Origin: SMWC01 sp964466315
Lineage (GTDB): Bacteria > Pseudomonadota > Gammaproteobacteria > Steroidobacterales > Rariloculaceae
DNA: 64,000 nt
Reading direction: 5' to 3'
Assembly (NCBI GenBank): GCA_964466315.1
Contig: CAYXNS010000009.1
Coordinates: forward strand, 1-64,000
The notes under the pieces were generated by a model. That model did no database searches and was not told the DNA's origin. It saw only the letters and a program-made list of their open reading frames with translations. Both the position numbers and the translations under genes were made by a program. Shown in pieces: positions 9,572 through 18,232 of this stretch; the first letter of the stretch is position 1, and every line of letters begins with the position of its first letter.

Positions 9572-10515
9572 TGTCGGGCCTCGGGCTCAATACCGTCGTA
9601 GCAGAGCCATCGCCGGCCCGAGCATCGTTGCCTGAACTCATCGGGCTGAAGACGGCGGGCGAGTCACTGAATCTGTCTACTATTCGCGTTCGCGCTTTGT
9701 CCGCGGGCGGGCATCTTTCGCCGTTCAAGGGTCGTGGCGTGGAGTACGATGAATCTCGCCTCTACCAACCAGGTGATGACCTTCGGACCATGGACTGGCG
9801 TGTTACGGCCAGAACCGGTAAGCCGCACACGAAGGTTTTTCGTGACGAACGCGACCGCCCCGTGATTGTTTGGCTGGATCTCCGTCGGCCCATGCATTTC
9901 GCAACGCGTGGTGTTTTCAAAGCAGTACGGGCGGCGCAGATAGCGGCGCTGATCGGTTGGAGCGCTGTCGGGAACGGTGACCGGCTGGGCGGGCTCGTGT
10001 TCTCTGAGCGTGAACATACTGAACTCCGGCCCGGCCTGGGTCGTCGCGCCGCTTTGCGGCTGTTTCAGGCGATAACTCAGGAGTCGATGTGGGACAAGGA
10101 CGCAGCGCCGGACGACGGTGGGCAGTTCGATGTCGAGCACACGCTAGCGCGGCTTACTCGCGTTGCGCGCCCCGGTAGCCTGATTTTTCTACTGAGCGAT
10201 TTTCGCAATCTCGGCGAGCAGTTTGAGCGAAACCTTCGCCAGCTCGCAGGGCATTGTGACGTGTTCGTGATTCATCTGTTCGATCCCGTGGAGGTCGAGC
10301 TGCCGCCGCCAGGACACTATCGCATTCGCTCAGGCGAACGCACCATTTCGATAGATACGGACTCTGAAATTGCGCGTCGACGCTATCATCTTCAGTTTCA
10401 AGAACGCCATGCGATTCTCCAGAATCTCGCGAGATTTCCCTCCGTTCATCTCCTTGAGTGCGCCACAACACAGGAGCCCCGCACGATTCTTGCGGAGCAA
10501 TTCGAGAGCCGATGA
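9571..10515 (+). CDS. DUF58-domain protein of the MoxR/Bat operon
   Basis: 314 residues. The DUF58 core is clear: GVEYDESRLYQPGDDLRTMDWRV followed by KPHTKVFRDERDRPVIVWLD, leading into a von-Willebrand-like fold with LIFLLSDFRNL. No membrane segment is evident, so it is probably a cytoplasmic partner of MoxR. Starts one base inside the moxR stop and overlaps the DUF4381 gene by four bases (ATGA), indicating coupled translation. The family is universally found between moxR and bat genes; its biochemical role is unresolved. Confidence 0.9.
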   Translation: MSGLGLNTVVAEPSPARASLPELIGLKTAGESLNLSTIRVRALSAGGHLSPFKGRGVEYDESRLYQPGDDLRTMDWRVTARTGKPHTKVFRDERDRPVIVWLDLRRPMHFATRGVFKAVRAAQIAALIGWSAVGNGDRLGGLVFSEREHTELRPGLGRRAALRLFQAITQESMWDKDAAPDDGGQFDVEHTLARLTRVARPGSLIFLLSDFRNLGEQFERNLRQLAGHCDVFVIHLFDPVEVELPPPGHYRIRSGERTISIDTDSEIARRRYHLQFQERHAILQNLARFPSVHLLECATTQEPRTILAEQFESR

Positions 10516-11000
10516 ACCCGAGCTTAGACCCGAGCCAGCTCGGACTGCGCGATATTCACCTTCCCGGTGATATTTCCTGGTGGCCGCTCGCTTTTGGCTG
10601 GTGGCTCCTGGGTGCCGTGATATTGACGGTCGGTATCGTATTCTTGATCAGACACAATCGACTCCGGCGTCACCGTGCGGCATATTGCTCCCTGAGAAAG
10701 ACCATCGACGCCATCGACGCCGGTGCCGATCCAAGCGCATGTGCGTTGGAAGCATCGACTATTCTGCGCCGCTTCGCGATGACGATGGCGCAGGATGCTG
10801 CCGCTGTTGCGGGTCTCGTCGGCGATCGCTGGCTTGCGTATCTGGATAGTTGCTGGGACCGTTCCGAATTCAGTGATGGTCGTGGCCACCTTCTCGAATC
10901 GTCGCCCTATCGTGCACCGGATGATCTAGCAGCCGAGGAGTCTCTCGAACTGTGCGAACTATGTGTCGCCTGGGTCAGAGCCCAACCGGCGAGGAATTGA
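10512..11000 (+). CDS. DUF4381 membrane protein of the Bat operon
   Basis: 162 residues from the ATG at 10512, chosen because it overlaps the DUF58 stop as ATGA (an open frame extends further upstream to 10458). One strong transmembrane segment at about 22-46 (WWPLAFGWWLLGAVILTVG) is followed by a basic stretch (RHNRLRRHR) and a helical cytoplasmic domain. This is the pattern of DUF4381, always encoded between DUF58 and the BatA-type protein. Probably anchors the Bat complex in the inner membrane. Confidence 0.88.
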   Translation: MNPSLDPSQLGLRDIHLPGDISWWPLAFGWWLLGAVILTVGIVFLIRHNRLRRHRAAYCSLRKTIDAIDAGADPSACALEASTILRRFAMTMAQDAAAVAGLVGDRWLAYLDSCWDRSEFSDGRGHLLESSPYRAPDDLAAEESLELCELCVAWVRAQPARN

Positions 11001-11003
11001 ACG

Positions 11004-12029
11004 ATGTGGCAGCTTGCCTGGTGGTGGATGTTATTGCTCGTACCGTTGCCGTGGCTCGTTCGCCGCTATGCGACACCGGAGTACATGGACAAAGACGCGG
11101 CACTCTGCGTGCCAGTCGCAGCGGAGTTCGATGATTTGTACGGTTCCGGTGGCGGCGAGACAGCGAACCGCTCGCGTCTGTTGTTGCTCTGGCTGATCTG
11201 GTTATTGGTGCTTCTGGCCGCTGCGAGACCCCAGTACGTTGGACAACCGCAGTCTCTACCCATGACCGGTCGCGACTTGCTCATGGCCGTCGATCTCTCG
11301 GGGAGTATGGAAGAGCAGGATTTTCAGCTCGACGGCCGTTGGGTGGATCGACTGACTGCTACCAAGGCCATAGCTAAGGAATTCATCGAGCGTCGTGTCG
11401 GTGACCGGATCGGTCTCATCCTGTTTGGTCGCGAGACCTATTTGCAGGCACCGCTCACGTTCGACCGGACGACTGTCCAGATTCTGCTCGATGAAGCCGT
11501 CATCGGTCTGGCCGGGCAGGAGACGGCGATCGGCGATGCCATCGGTCTCGGCATTCGGTCGTTGAGCGACGCCGAGATTCAAGAGAACCGCCGCGTTCTC
11601 GTGTTGTTGACGGATGGGGCCAATACTGCGGGCGCCATCGATCCGTTGAAGGCGGCAGAACTCGCGCGCGACCGCGGCATGGTGATCTACACGATTGGCA
11701 TCGGGGCGGATTCCGTAATGGTGCAGTCGCTTTTCGGCGTGCGGGAGGTCAATCCATCGGCAGACCTCGATGAGCAGACGTTGACGACGATAGCTGAGGG
11801 CACCGGTGGGCGATATTTTCGGGCGCGCGATATCGAGGCCTTTCAGGAGATCTACGCGATACTCGACGAACTGGAGCCAGCAGCGGGAGACGAGAGTGGC
11901 TTCAGGCCCATCGCGGAACGCTACCACTGGCCGCTCGGTCTAGCACTGGTCCTCTGTTTGCTCTGGGCACTACTCGCTTTCCGGCGCACATTCACGAATT
12001 CGACCATCACGGCAGCGAACCATGTCTGA
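11004..12029 (+). CDS. BatA-like membrane protein with von Willebrand A domain
   Basis: 341 residues. N-terminal hydrophobic segments (residues 1-20 and 55-75) flank a short loop; the vWA domain begins with the MIDAS motif DLSGSM (D97) and continues with TDGANTAG. A C-terminal membrane helix (about 310-330) closes the protein. This gives the batA topology: a large periplasmic metal-binding vWA domain held by membrane helices. In Bacteroides and Leptospira, Bat proteins are linked to stress or oxygen tolerance and envelope integrity. Starts three bases after the DUF4381 stop and overlaps the next gene by eight bases. Confidence 0.9.
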   Translation: MWQLAWWWMLLLVPLPWLVRRYATPEYMDKDAALCVPVAAEFDDLYGSGGGETANRSRLLLLWLIWLLVLLAAARPQYVGQPQSLPMTGRDLLMAVDLSGSMEEQDFQLDGRWVDRLTATKAIAKEFIERRVGDRIGLILFGRETYLQAPLTFDRTTVQILLDEAVIGLAGQETAIGDAIGLGIRSLSDAEIQENRRVLVLLTDGANTAGAIDPLKAAELARDRGMVIYTIGIGADSVMVQSLFGVREVNPSADLDEQTLTTIAEGTGGRYFRARDIEAFQEIYAILDELEPAAGDESGFRPIAERYHWPLGLALVLCLLWALLAFRRTFTNSTITAANHV

Positions 12030-13782
12030 GTTTCATTTTCTAAGGCCCTGGTGGCTACTAATTCTGCCGGTGGGGTTGTGGCTGATCTGGCAGCTTTCGC
12101 GTAGCGGCAATATCGGTGGCCGTTGGCGAGCCTTAGTCGACGAGGCCTTGCAACCATTTGTACTGACGGGATCGCAAGTCGTCTTCAAGGAGCGCCATAC
12201 AGCCATGCTCGCCGGGATGTGCGCCTGGCTGCTGACGACATTCGCATTGGCCGGGCCGACGTGGGAGCGATTGCCGGTTCCCGGTGTGCGATCCGATGAG
12301 GCGCTCGTCGTGGTGCTCGATCTCTCGCGCTCCATGGATGCAGCGGATCTGGAGCCGACGCGCCTGATACGCGCAAGACTGAAGCTCCTGTCATTATTAG
12401 AGCAGCGCGAATCTGGCCAGACCGGGCTCGTCGTATTTTCCGCGCACGCGTTCACCGTTGCGCCTCTGACCGCCGACGTGCGTACGATCGCGCTTCTCGT
12501 CGCGAGCCTCTCCAGCGATATCATGCCGAGCCGCGGCAGCTATCCGGAGGCGGGCCTCGACAAAGCGGCTCAGCTCCTTCGACAGACCGGGCTCGCGCGT
12601 GGCGAGATCGTTTTGATAACCGATGCGGACGTCTCGCCAACGAGTCTGGATGTTGCGGAGGATATTTATCGCGAAGGCTACACTGTTCACGTGCTCGCCG
12701 TGGGTACGGCTGACGGGGGCCCCATCGTCGAGCCGGGAGGAGGTTTTCTCACGGACGAGAGTAGGCAGGTTGTCGTTCCTCGGCTCGATCTACCGATGTT
12801 GCAACGCCTCGCCCAACGCGGTGGCGGGCGGTTCGCGAGCCTGACTTCCGACGACCGGGATCTCGGGTATCTTTTTTCGGGGAGCGCGGTCGCGACCGGG
12901 AGTGAGCTCGGTTCACAAGGTCCCGATCTATTCGAGATCGACGCGTGGCGCGACCAGGGGCTCTGGCTCGTGTTGTTACTCGTGCCGCTCGTCGCCCTCG
13001 CATTTCGACGTGGCTGGGTCGTCGTCTGGGCAGTGTGGTTCGTTTTACCCCTGTCCGACGCACATGCGCTGACATGGTCGGATCTCTGGCTGACCAGGGA
13101 TCAGCAAGGACAGGAAGCGTTTGAGGCAGAAGAACATCAACTTGCGGGAGAGCTGTTCGAGAATCTCGCGTGGCGGGCCGCCGCGCAATTTCGGTCGGGT
13201 GATTTTCAAGAGAGCGCTACGACTCTCGAGAACCTCGATACACCGGACTCTCACTATAATCGCGGTAATGCGCTCGCCGGCGCTGGGCAGATCGGCACGG
13301 CCATCGAGGCCTACGAGCGTGCGCTGGAAATCGACCCCGATCACGAGGACGCTCGCTACAATCGGGATCTGCTCTTGCAGCAGCCGCAGCAGAATCAGTC
13401 GGACTCAGGTGATGGGGACGGCGACCAATCGCAGGAGAATCAGGAGGGGGCAACGGAGCAGCCTCCGAACGGAGAGCCGAGCGACGACACTCAGTCGGAC
13501 GATGCCCAAAGCGCTGAGCAGGAGGCGACAGATCAGCCATCCGCTACGGAGCAGGCTGCCGCCTCGCAGTCCGAGGAGCAGGAGTTTCCGCAAGGCGAAC
13601 TTCCAACGGCCGATGAGCTCGAGGAGTGGGAAGACGAACAGGCCGCCGAGCAGTGGCTACGGCGAATCCCTCAGGATCCGGGCGGCCTGTTACGTCGAAA
13701 GTTTCTTTATCAATATCAACGGCTTGGCATTGACCAGGATGGCAACTATGTTTGGCCAGGCGATGAACAGCAACCATGGTAG
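12022..13782 (+). CDS. BatB/BatC-like vWA plus TPR membrane protein
   Basis: 586 residues that combine what are two genes (batB and batC) in some bacteria. Order: N-terminal membrane helices (about 7-25 and 55-75), vWA domain with MIDAS DLSRSM (D100), membrane helices near 310-350, tetratricopeptide repeats at about 360-450 (SHYNRGNALAGAGQIGTAIE and following), then a long Gln/Glu/Ser/Asp-rich low-complexity segment (about 455-540) and a short ordered tail. The acidic low-complexity linker is typical of BatC. Overlaps its upstream and downstream neighbours (8 and 7 bases), so the operon is strongly coupled. Confidence 0.9.
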   Translation: MSEFHFLRPWWLLILPVGLWLIWQLSRSGNIGGRWRALVDEALQPFVLTGSQVVFKERHTAMLAGMCAWLLTTFALAGPTWERLPVPGVRSDEALVVVLDLSRSMDAADLEPTRLIRARLKLLSLLEQRESGQTGLVVFSAHAFTVAPLTADVRTIALLVASLSSDIMPSRGSYPEAGLDKAAQLLRQTGLARGEIVLITDADVSPTSLDVAEDIYREGYTVHVLAVGTADGGPIVEPGGGFLTDESRQVVVPRLDLPMLQRLAQRGGGRFASLTSDDRDLGYLFSGSAVATGSELGSQGPDLFEIDAWRDQGLWLVLLLVPLVALAFRRGWVVVWAVWFVLPLSDAHALTWSDLWLTRDQQGQEAFEAEEHQLAGELFENLAWRAAAQFRSGDFQESATTLENLDTPDSHYNRGNALAGAGQIGTAIEAYERALEIDPDHEDARYNRDLLLQQPQQNQSDSGDGDGDQSQENQEGATEQPPNGEPSDDTQSDDAQSAEQEATDQPSATEQAAASQSEEQEFPQGELPTADELEEWEDEQAAEQWLRRIPQDPGGLLRRKFLYQYQRLGIDQDGNYVWPGDEQQPW

Positions 13783-15434
13783 ATAGAGGAGCCCCCCGAA
13801 TTCTGGTGCTCACGAGCGTGCTCGTATTGTCGAGCGTCGCTGCGCAGGATCTCTCGCTGCAGGCCATCGTCGATCGCTCAGTCGTGCAGGAGAACGAATC
13901 GTTTACGTATCTACTGCGCGCTCAGGGTTCGACAAGGGATGAACCCGATCTATCTCCTCTCGCAGCCGATTTCGATATCCTGCAACGCTCACGGAATACG
14001 AGTATTCAGATGGCCGGCGGGCGGACAATGCAAACCACCGAATGGAATCTTCAACTCATGCCGCGGCAGGCCGGCACCTTCCTGCTGTCGCCGATTACAT
14101 TGAGCGGCGCCTTGAGTAATCCGGTCGAGATAGAGGTGGTGCCCACCCCAGCTACTTCGGTGGCGGGAGACATCTTCATTGAAGTGGGCGCGACGCCGGG
14201 CGATCCGTATGTCCAATCCCAGGTTGTCTACACGATGACACTCTTTCGGGGCGTGAGCACGGGCCGATCTTCGTTGACGCTTCCGGAAGTCAGTGGCGGT
14301 GAAGCGATCATCGAGAAGCTCGGGCAGGACCGCGAGTTTCAAGCCGTACTCGATGGACGAAGTTTCATCGCTCTCGAACGACGTTACGCGATATTCCCGC
14401 AAGCATCGGGTCCGCTAACGATAGAGCCGGTTACCTTCGAAGCCGTCGTGGTATCGCCTTCGGGGTTCTCCAACGTGCAACGTTACCGCTCCGAGACGTT
14501 GTTTCTCGATGTCCGCTCTGCGGTTCCGCCACCGGCCGCACATGCCGACGCGGCGTGGTTGCCGGCTCAGGCGTTGTCTCTGGAGGAGCGCTGGAGTGCG
14601 GGGGAAGCGGAAATTACTGCGGGCATTCCGCAAACGCGAACAATGACGATCAACGCCGTTGGCGTCCTCGAAACGCAACTGCCGGAACTCGAGGTCCTAC
14701 AGTCGGATCGCATCCGGCAGTATGCGGACCAACCCGAACTGGGCCGCGAGTCCGAACAGGAGGGAATCAGGGCTCATCGTACTGAGCGCTTCGCGGTATT
14801 AGCTCAAAGTCCGGGATCTCATACGCTTCCGGAGATTGAGCTGCCCTGGTTCAATGTTCCCGGCGAAAGCTGGGAAATCGCGCGTATTCCGGCGAACTCG
14901 CTAGACGTTCTTCCTGGCGCGGAGCCAATCGCTACGGCCGCTGAGCCCGAGACGCTGGACGGCGAGACGCCTTCGAGCCTCCGGGGTAACGACCGCATCT
15001 GGCAGGGCATCAGTGCTGCGTTACTCTGTTCCTGGTTAGCGACGCTCGTGCTCTGGCGGCAAAGCCGGCAATCTGCCGCCGTTCCGGCAGAGCCCCGCAA
15101 CGAGCCGCCGCCGACGCGCGCCGTAAATCGTCGCCTGCTACGCCAGTTACGCAACGTCTGTGACGAGAATGACGGCGCCCGTGCGCGACAGCTTCTGCTC
15201 AAGTGGGGCGAGTTGAGATTCCCTGACGCCTTACCCCGTAGCCTCGGCGCCTTGGCCACGCTGTTGCCCAAGGACCTGGCGCTTGCCGTGGAAGATCTCG
15301 AGCGAGATCTCTATGGACCGGTCTCGGGTAAATGGAGCGGCGGGGACCTGCGCGCGGCTCTGGCACGGGTAGATTCGGTGAGCCGCTCATCTGACATAAT
15401 GTCCGATGACGATCTATTGCCCTTGTACCGGTAG
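13776..15434 (+). CDS. BatD-like periplasmic/inner-membrane protein
   Basis: 552 residues. Signal peptide at 1-24 (LVLTSVLVLSSVAAQ), then a large beta-rich periplasmic region typical of BatD (oxygen tolerance family): SRNTSIQMAGGRTMQTTEWN, QAGTFLLSPITL and a repeat of a similar sandwich domain. A single membrane helix lies near 410-428 and a cytoplasmic helical tail follows. Last gene of the MoxR/Bat operon. BatD is thought to hold the vWA proteins at the outer face of the inner membrane. The assignment is by family architecture and operon position; residue-level function is unknown. Confidence 0.88.
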   Translation: MVDRGAPRILVLTSVLVLSSVAAQDLSLQAIVDRSVVQENESFTYLLRAQGSTRDEPDLSPLAADFDILQRSRNTSIQMAGGRTMQTTEWNLQLMPRQAGTFLLSPITLSGALSNPVEIEVVPTPATSVAGDIFIEVGATPGDPYVQSQVVYTMTLFRGVSTGRSSLTLPEVSGGEAIIEKLGQDREFQAVLDGRSFIALERRYAIFPQASGPLTIEPVTFEAVVVSPSGFSNVQRYRSETLFLDVRSAVPPPAAHADAAWLPAQALSLEERWSAGEAEITAGIPQTRTMTINAVGVLETQLPELEVLQSDRIRQYADQPELGRESEQEGIRAHRTERFAVLAQSPGSHTLPEIELPWFNVPGESWEIARIPANSLDVLPGAEPIATAAEPETLDGETPSSLRGNDRIWQGISAALLCSWLATLVLWRQSRQSAAVPAEPRNEPPPTRAVNRRLLRQLRNVCDENDGARARQLLLKWGELRFPDALPRSLGALATLLPKDLALAVEDLERDLYGPVSGKWSGGDLRAALARVDSVSRSSDIMSDDDLLPLYR

Positions 15435-15562
15435 CTTCCCAACTGCCGTATAGATGGGCGATTCCGACCGGCACGCGACTCGAATCTTGTGATCTGCGTT
15501 AGGGAACTCCTCCATCGTTTGAGTCACACTTTCCGACTCGTAGGTTTCACGAGCCGGCGCCC

Positions 15563-16786
15563 ATGGATTTTCTCGCTCTCAATAGCCGGAACGGCAGCTC
15601 GCCGTTCGCCGCGCAGCTGAAGGAGGGCTTTGCGAATCTCAAATTCCGGGGCTTTCTGGAAAGAGACTTTCGAGAGGCGCTCGTTCAACAGGGTCTCGAG
15701 CGCGGCCGGATCTCCGCGCTAACTCTTCTCGGCATTGCTGTTGCGGTTACTCTACTCGAGTGGTGGATCGGTGGATCGATTGGACCCGATACGGGTTCCT
15801 GGTTGCGATTCGGGGTCCTCATGCCTGCATTGGCGCTGATCGTACTTGCTACCTGCCTCCCTGTACTACGGCATCACTACAGCCGTGTCGCTACAGTCAG
15901 CGTTATGTCGCTCGGGTTGGCCGTGGCCTACAAAGCTCAGCTCGCGGCCGCCGCTGGAGAGTTCTATCTGACTGCCGGCCTGATTCTCGTAATCGTCTAT
16001 GTTTGTCTCTTTCCCGGCTTGACGTTCAGAGTCAGCGCATCGATCGGTGTATCGCTAGTAGCGGCCTACTTCACTGTCGGAGTGACATTGGGTATGCCGC
16101 CGGAGCAGCTGTCCTACACAACTGCCATGCTGTTGGCGACGCTCATGATCAGTGCTCTCGCTAGTTACAACCTCGAGTATGTTCTGCGTACGAGTTTTTT
16201 AGAGACGCGGCTATGGAACGAACTCGCAGAGCGGGACGGATTGACCGGTCTCTACAATCGGCGGATGTTCGACGATTTCATTCGTCGTATATGGCGCCAA
16301 TCACAACGTGAAGATGTACCAGTCGAAATCGTCCTGGTAGATATCGATTACTTCAAGATCTTCAACAACCTCTACGGGCATCAGGCAGGGGATGACTGCT
16401 TGAAGAAGGTCGCGCGATGTATTGCCGACTCGGTCAAACGGCCGTTCGATTTTGCGGCGCGCTACGGTGGCGAAGAATTCGTACTCGTACTCTATGGCCC
16501 CCCACACGAGCACGCACAGAAGTTGCCGGAGCAGATTCGTCTCGATGTCATGGAACTTAGTATCCCTCACGAGGGCTCGGCGATCGACAACATCGTGACG
16601 GTGAGTGTTGGTGTCGCGCTCGCAGCGCCCGGGACGGGGCGGAGCCTGGCCGGAACCGTCCAAATCGCGGACGAGGCCCTCTACGAAGCCAAACAAGTGG
16701 GCCGAAATCGTCTGGTCTGCCGGAACGCTGAGGAATACGAGATAGTGACCGGAAACTTCCGAGTCGCCTCCCGTCTTCAGCGGTGA
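15563..16786 (+). CDS. Membrane-bound diguanylate cyclase (GGDEF)
   Basis: 407 residues. Six hydrophobic helices at about 50-210 form a MASE-type membrane sensor. The GGDEF domain starts at ERDGLTGLYNRRMF and carries DIDYFKIFNNLYGHQAGDDCL and the active site RYGGEEF (G302-F306), the catalytically competent GGEEF form. The inhibitory I-site RxxD is present as R293-P-F-D296, five residues before GGEEF, so product feedback inhibition is expected. No EAL domain. It should make cyclic di-GMP in response to an unknown membrane signal. It lies 128 bp after batD and probably has its own promoter. Confidence 0.93.
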   Translation: MDFLALNSRNGSSPFAAQLKEGFANLKFRGFLERDFREALVQQGLERGRISALTLLGIAVAVTLLEWWIGGSIGPDTGSWLRFGVLMPALALIVLATCLPVLRHHYSRVATVSVMSLGLAVAYKAQLAAAAGEFYLTAGLILVIVYVCLFPGLTFRVSASIGVSLVAAYFTVGVTLGMPPEQLSYTTAMLLATLMISALASYNLEYVLRTSFLETRLWNELAERDGLTGLYNRRMFDDFIRRIWRQSQREDVPVEIVLVDIDYFKIFNNLYGHQAGDDCLKKVARCIADSVKRPFDFAARYGGEEFVLVLYGPPHEHAQKLPEQIRLDVMELSIPHEGSAIDNIVTVSVGVALAAPGTGRSLAGTVQIADEALYEAKQVGRNRLVCRNAEEYEIVTGNFRVASRLQR

Positions 16787-16807
16787 TCGGTCGGCGTTGC
16801 CGGCTCG

Positions 16808-17227
16808 CTACCAGCTTCCACTATTCTCCATCGATCTCCAAGGTTCCTTTTCCGGCAGAGCTCCACCTTTCTGCAGCAGCTCGATCGAAATGTTGTCGGG
16901 AGAATGGATAAAGGCCATCCAGCCGTCCCGGGGTGGTCGATTGATAGTGACGCCGGCGGACATGAGCCGGCCGCAGGTCTCGTAGATGTCGTCAACTTCG
17001 TACGCGACATGACCGAAGTTGCGGCCCTCATCGTACCTTTCGCTGTCCCAATTGAACGTCAGTTCAAGCGGGCACTCCTCCTGGCCTTCTGGTGCCACGA
17101 AGACCAATGAATAACGCCCTGCCTTGCGATCGACACGGCGAATTTCCTTGAGTCCGAGTTTGTTGCAATAGAAATCCAACGACGCATCGAGATCGCTGAC
17201 CCTGACCATTGTATGGAGATATCGCAC
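16808..17227 (-). CDS. gloA: Lactoylglutathione lyase (glyoxalase I)
   Basis: 139 residues, one VOC-fold unit pair. The four metal ligands of the GloA family are in place: H5 (LHTMVRV), E55 (LELTFN), H73 (FGHVAYEV) and E116 (ISIELLQKG). It converts the hemithioacetal of methylglyoxal and glutathione to S-lactoylglutathione. The length and the lack of the long zinc-type insert suggest the Ni-dependent bacterial class. Divergent from the hydrolase gene at 17335, with 107 bp for promoters. Confidence 0.93.
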   Translation of the reverse strand: MRYLHTMVRVSDLDASLDFYCNKLGLKEIRRVDRKAGRYSLVFVAPEGQEECPLELTFNWDSERYDEGRNFGHVAYEVDDIYETCGRLMSAGVTINRPPRDGWMAFIHSPDNISIELLQKGGALPEKEPWRSMENSGSW

Positions 17228-17334
17228 GGCCTATCCTCCAGCGGTGTGTTTACGCAGTGCCCGGGAACTATAGCGTTTCCCCACTCTCCTAGCGATATAC
17301 GGAATGATAAGTTTGCAGCCAATCGGTCCTTAGT

Positions 17335-18231
17335 GTGGAAGCGCGCAGAATAATCTTCGTTCCGGGCATGAAACCCAAACCCCCCGCCGATATTCATCAG
17401 CGCGAGCTATGCAGGACGATCGCGGCCGGGCTATCACGCGTACGATCGGACCTCGCTCGCGAACTCGCCGCCGATCCCCAGTGTCTGACGTTGGTATCCT
17501 GGACATATTCGTTCTATCGACGCCACGGTGATCTCGATCTCGACCGGCACGGTATCGACTCGTTGTTACATCAGCCGGAGCCCTCGTCGGAAGATATTGC
17601 CGAGATCGATTCGGTTGCGAGGAGACCAGCGCGCCTCCTGCACGTTCTTGGCGATGCATCGCCCTGGTTCGGGCGGCTCATAGCGAAACCCGATATGCGC
17701 CTGACGATGTCAGAGGCACGCCGCTATCTGCATAACCGCAAGGGTCTCGCGGATAAGGTCAGATCGATGCTCAAGAAGGTTCTAGAAGACACGTGGCGAG
17801 CGAACGAACGCGTGTTGCTGATCGGTCACAGTCTGGGTTCCGTAATTGCTTATGACACGCTCTGGGAGCTTTCTCACGAAGATCGACACGCGGGCCGAGT
17901 CGATCTATTCATCACTCTGGGGAGCCCACTCGCCAGCCGCTTCATCGCCAAGCAGCTCCGTGGGACATCGAACTCGGGGAGTCGTCGATATCCGACGAAT
18001 ATTCGCCGGTGGGAGAATTTTTCGGCGAGGGGGGAGATGACGTCTCTGCATCCCGAGTTGCGTCCACACTTCGAAGAGATGGTCGAGCTGGGTATTCTCG
18101 AGTCGCTGACGGATCGCGTGGATCTGTACAATCATTATCGAGGCGACCGTGGACTGAATGTCCACAAGTCTTATGGATACCTGGCACACTCGGCAGTTGC
18201 CGAGACGATCGCAGGTTGGCTGAGTTCTTAA
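17335..18231 (+). CDS. Alpha/beta-hydrolase family protein (esterase/lipase-like)
   Basis: 298 residues with a GTG start at 17335. The nucleophile elbow is GHSLGS in LLIGHSLGSVIAYDTLWEL (Ser about 166). ITLGSPLASRF follows, as in lipase- or PGAP1-like hydrolases. A late His (HKSYGYLAH) may complete the triad. No signal peptide, so cytoplasmic. The N-terminal RIIFVPGMKPKPP opening matches a family of bacterial proteins annotated only as hydrolases; substrate unknown. Its stop is one base before the convergent OmpA-family gene's stop. Confidence 0.8.
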   Translation: MEARRIIFVPGMKPKPPADIHQRELCRTIAAGLSRVRSDLARELAADPQCLTLVSWTYSFYRRHGDLDLDRHGIDSLLHQPEPSSEDIAEIDSVARRPARLLHVLGDASPWFGRLIAKPDMRLTMSEARRYLHNRKGLADKVRSMLKKVLEDTWRANERVLLIGHSLGSVIAYDTLWELSHEDRHAGRVDLFITLGSPLASRFIAKQLRGTSNSGSRRYPTNIRRWENFSARGEMTSLHPELRPHFEEMVELGILESLTDRVDLYNHYRGDRGLNVHKSYGYLAHSAVAETIAGWLSS

Positions 18232-18232
18232 T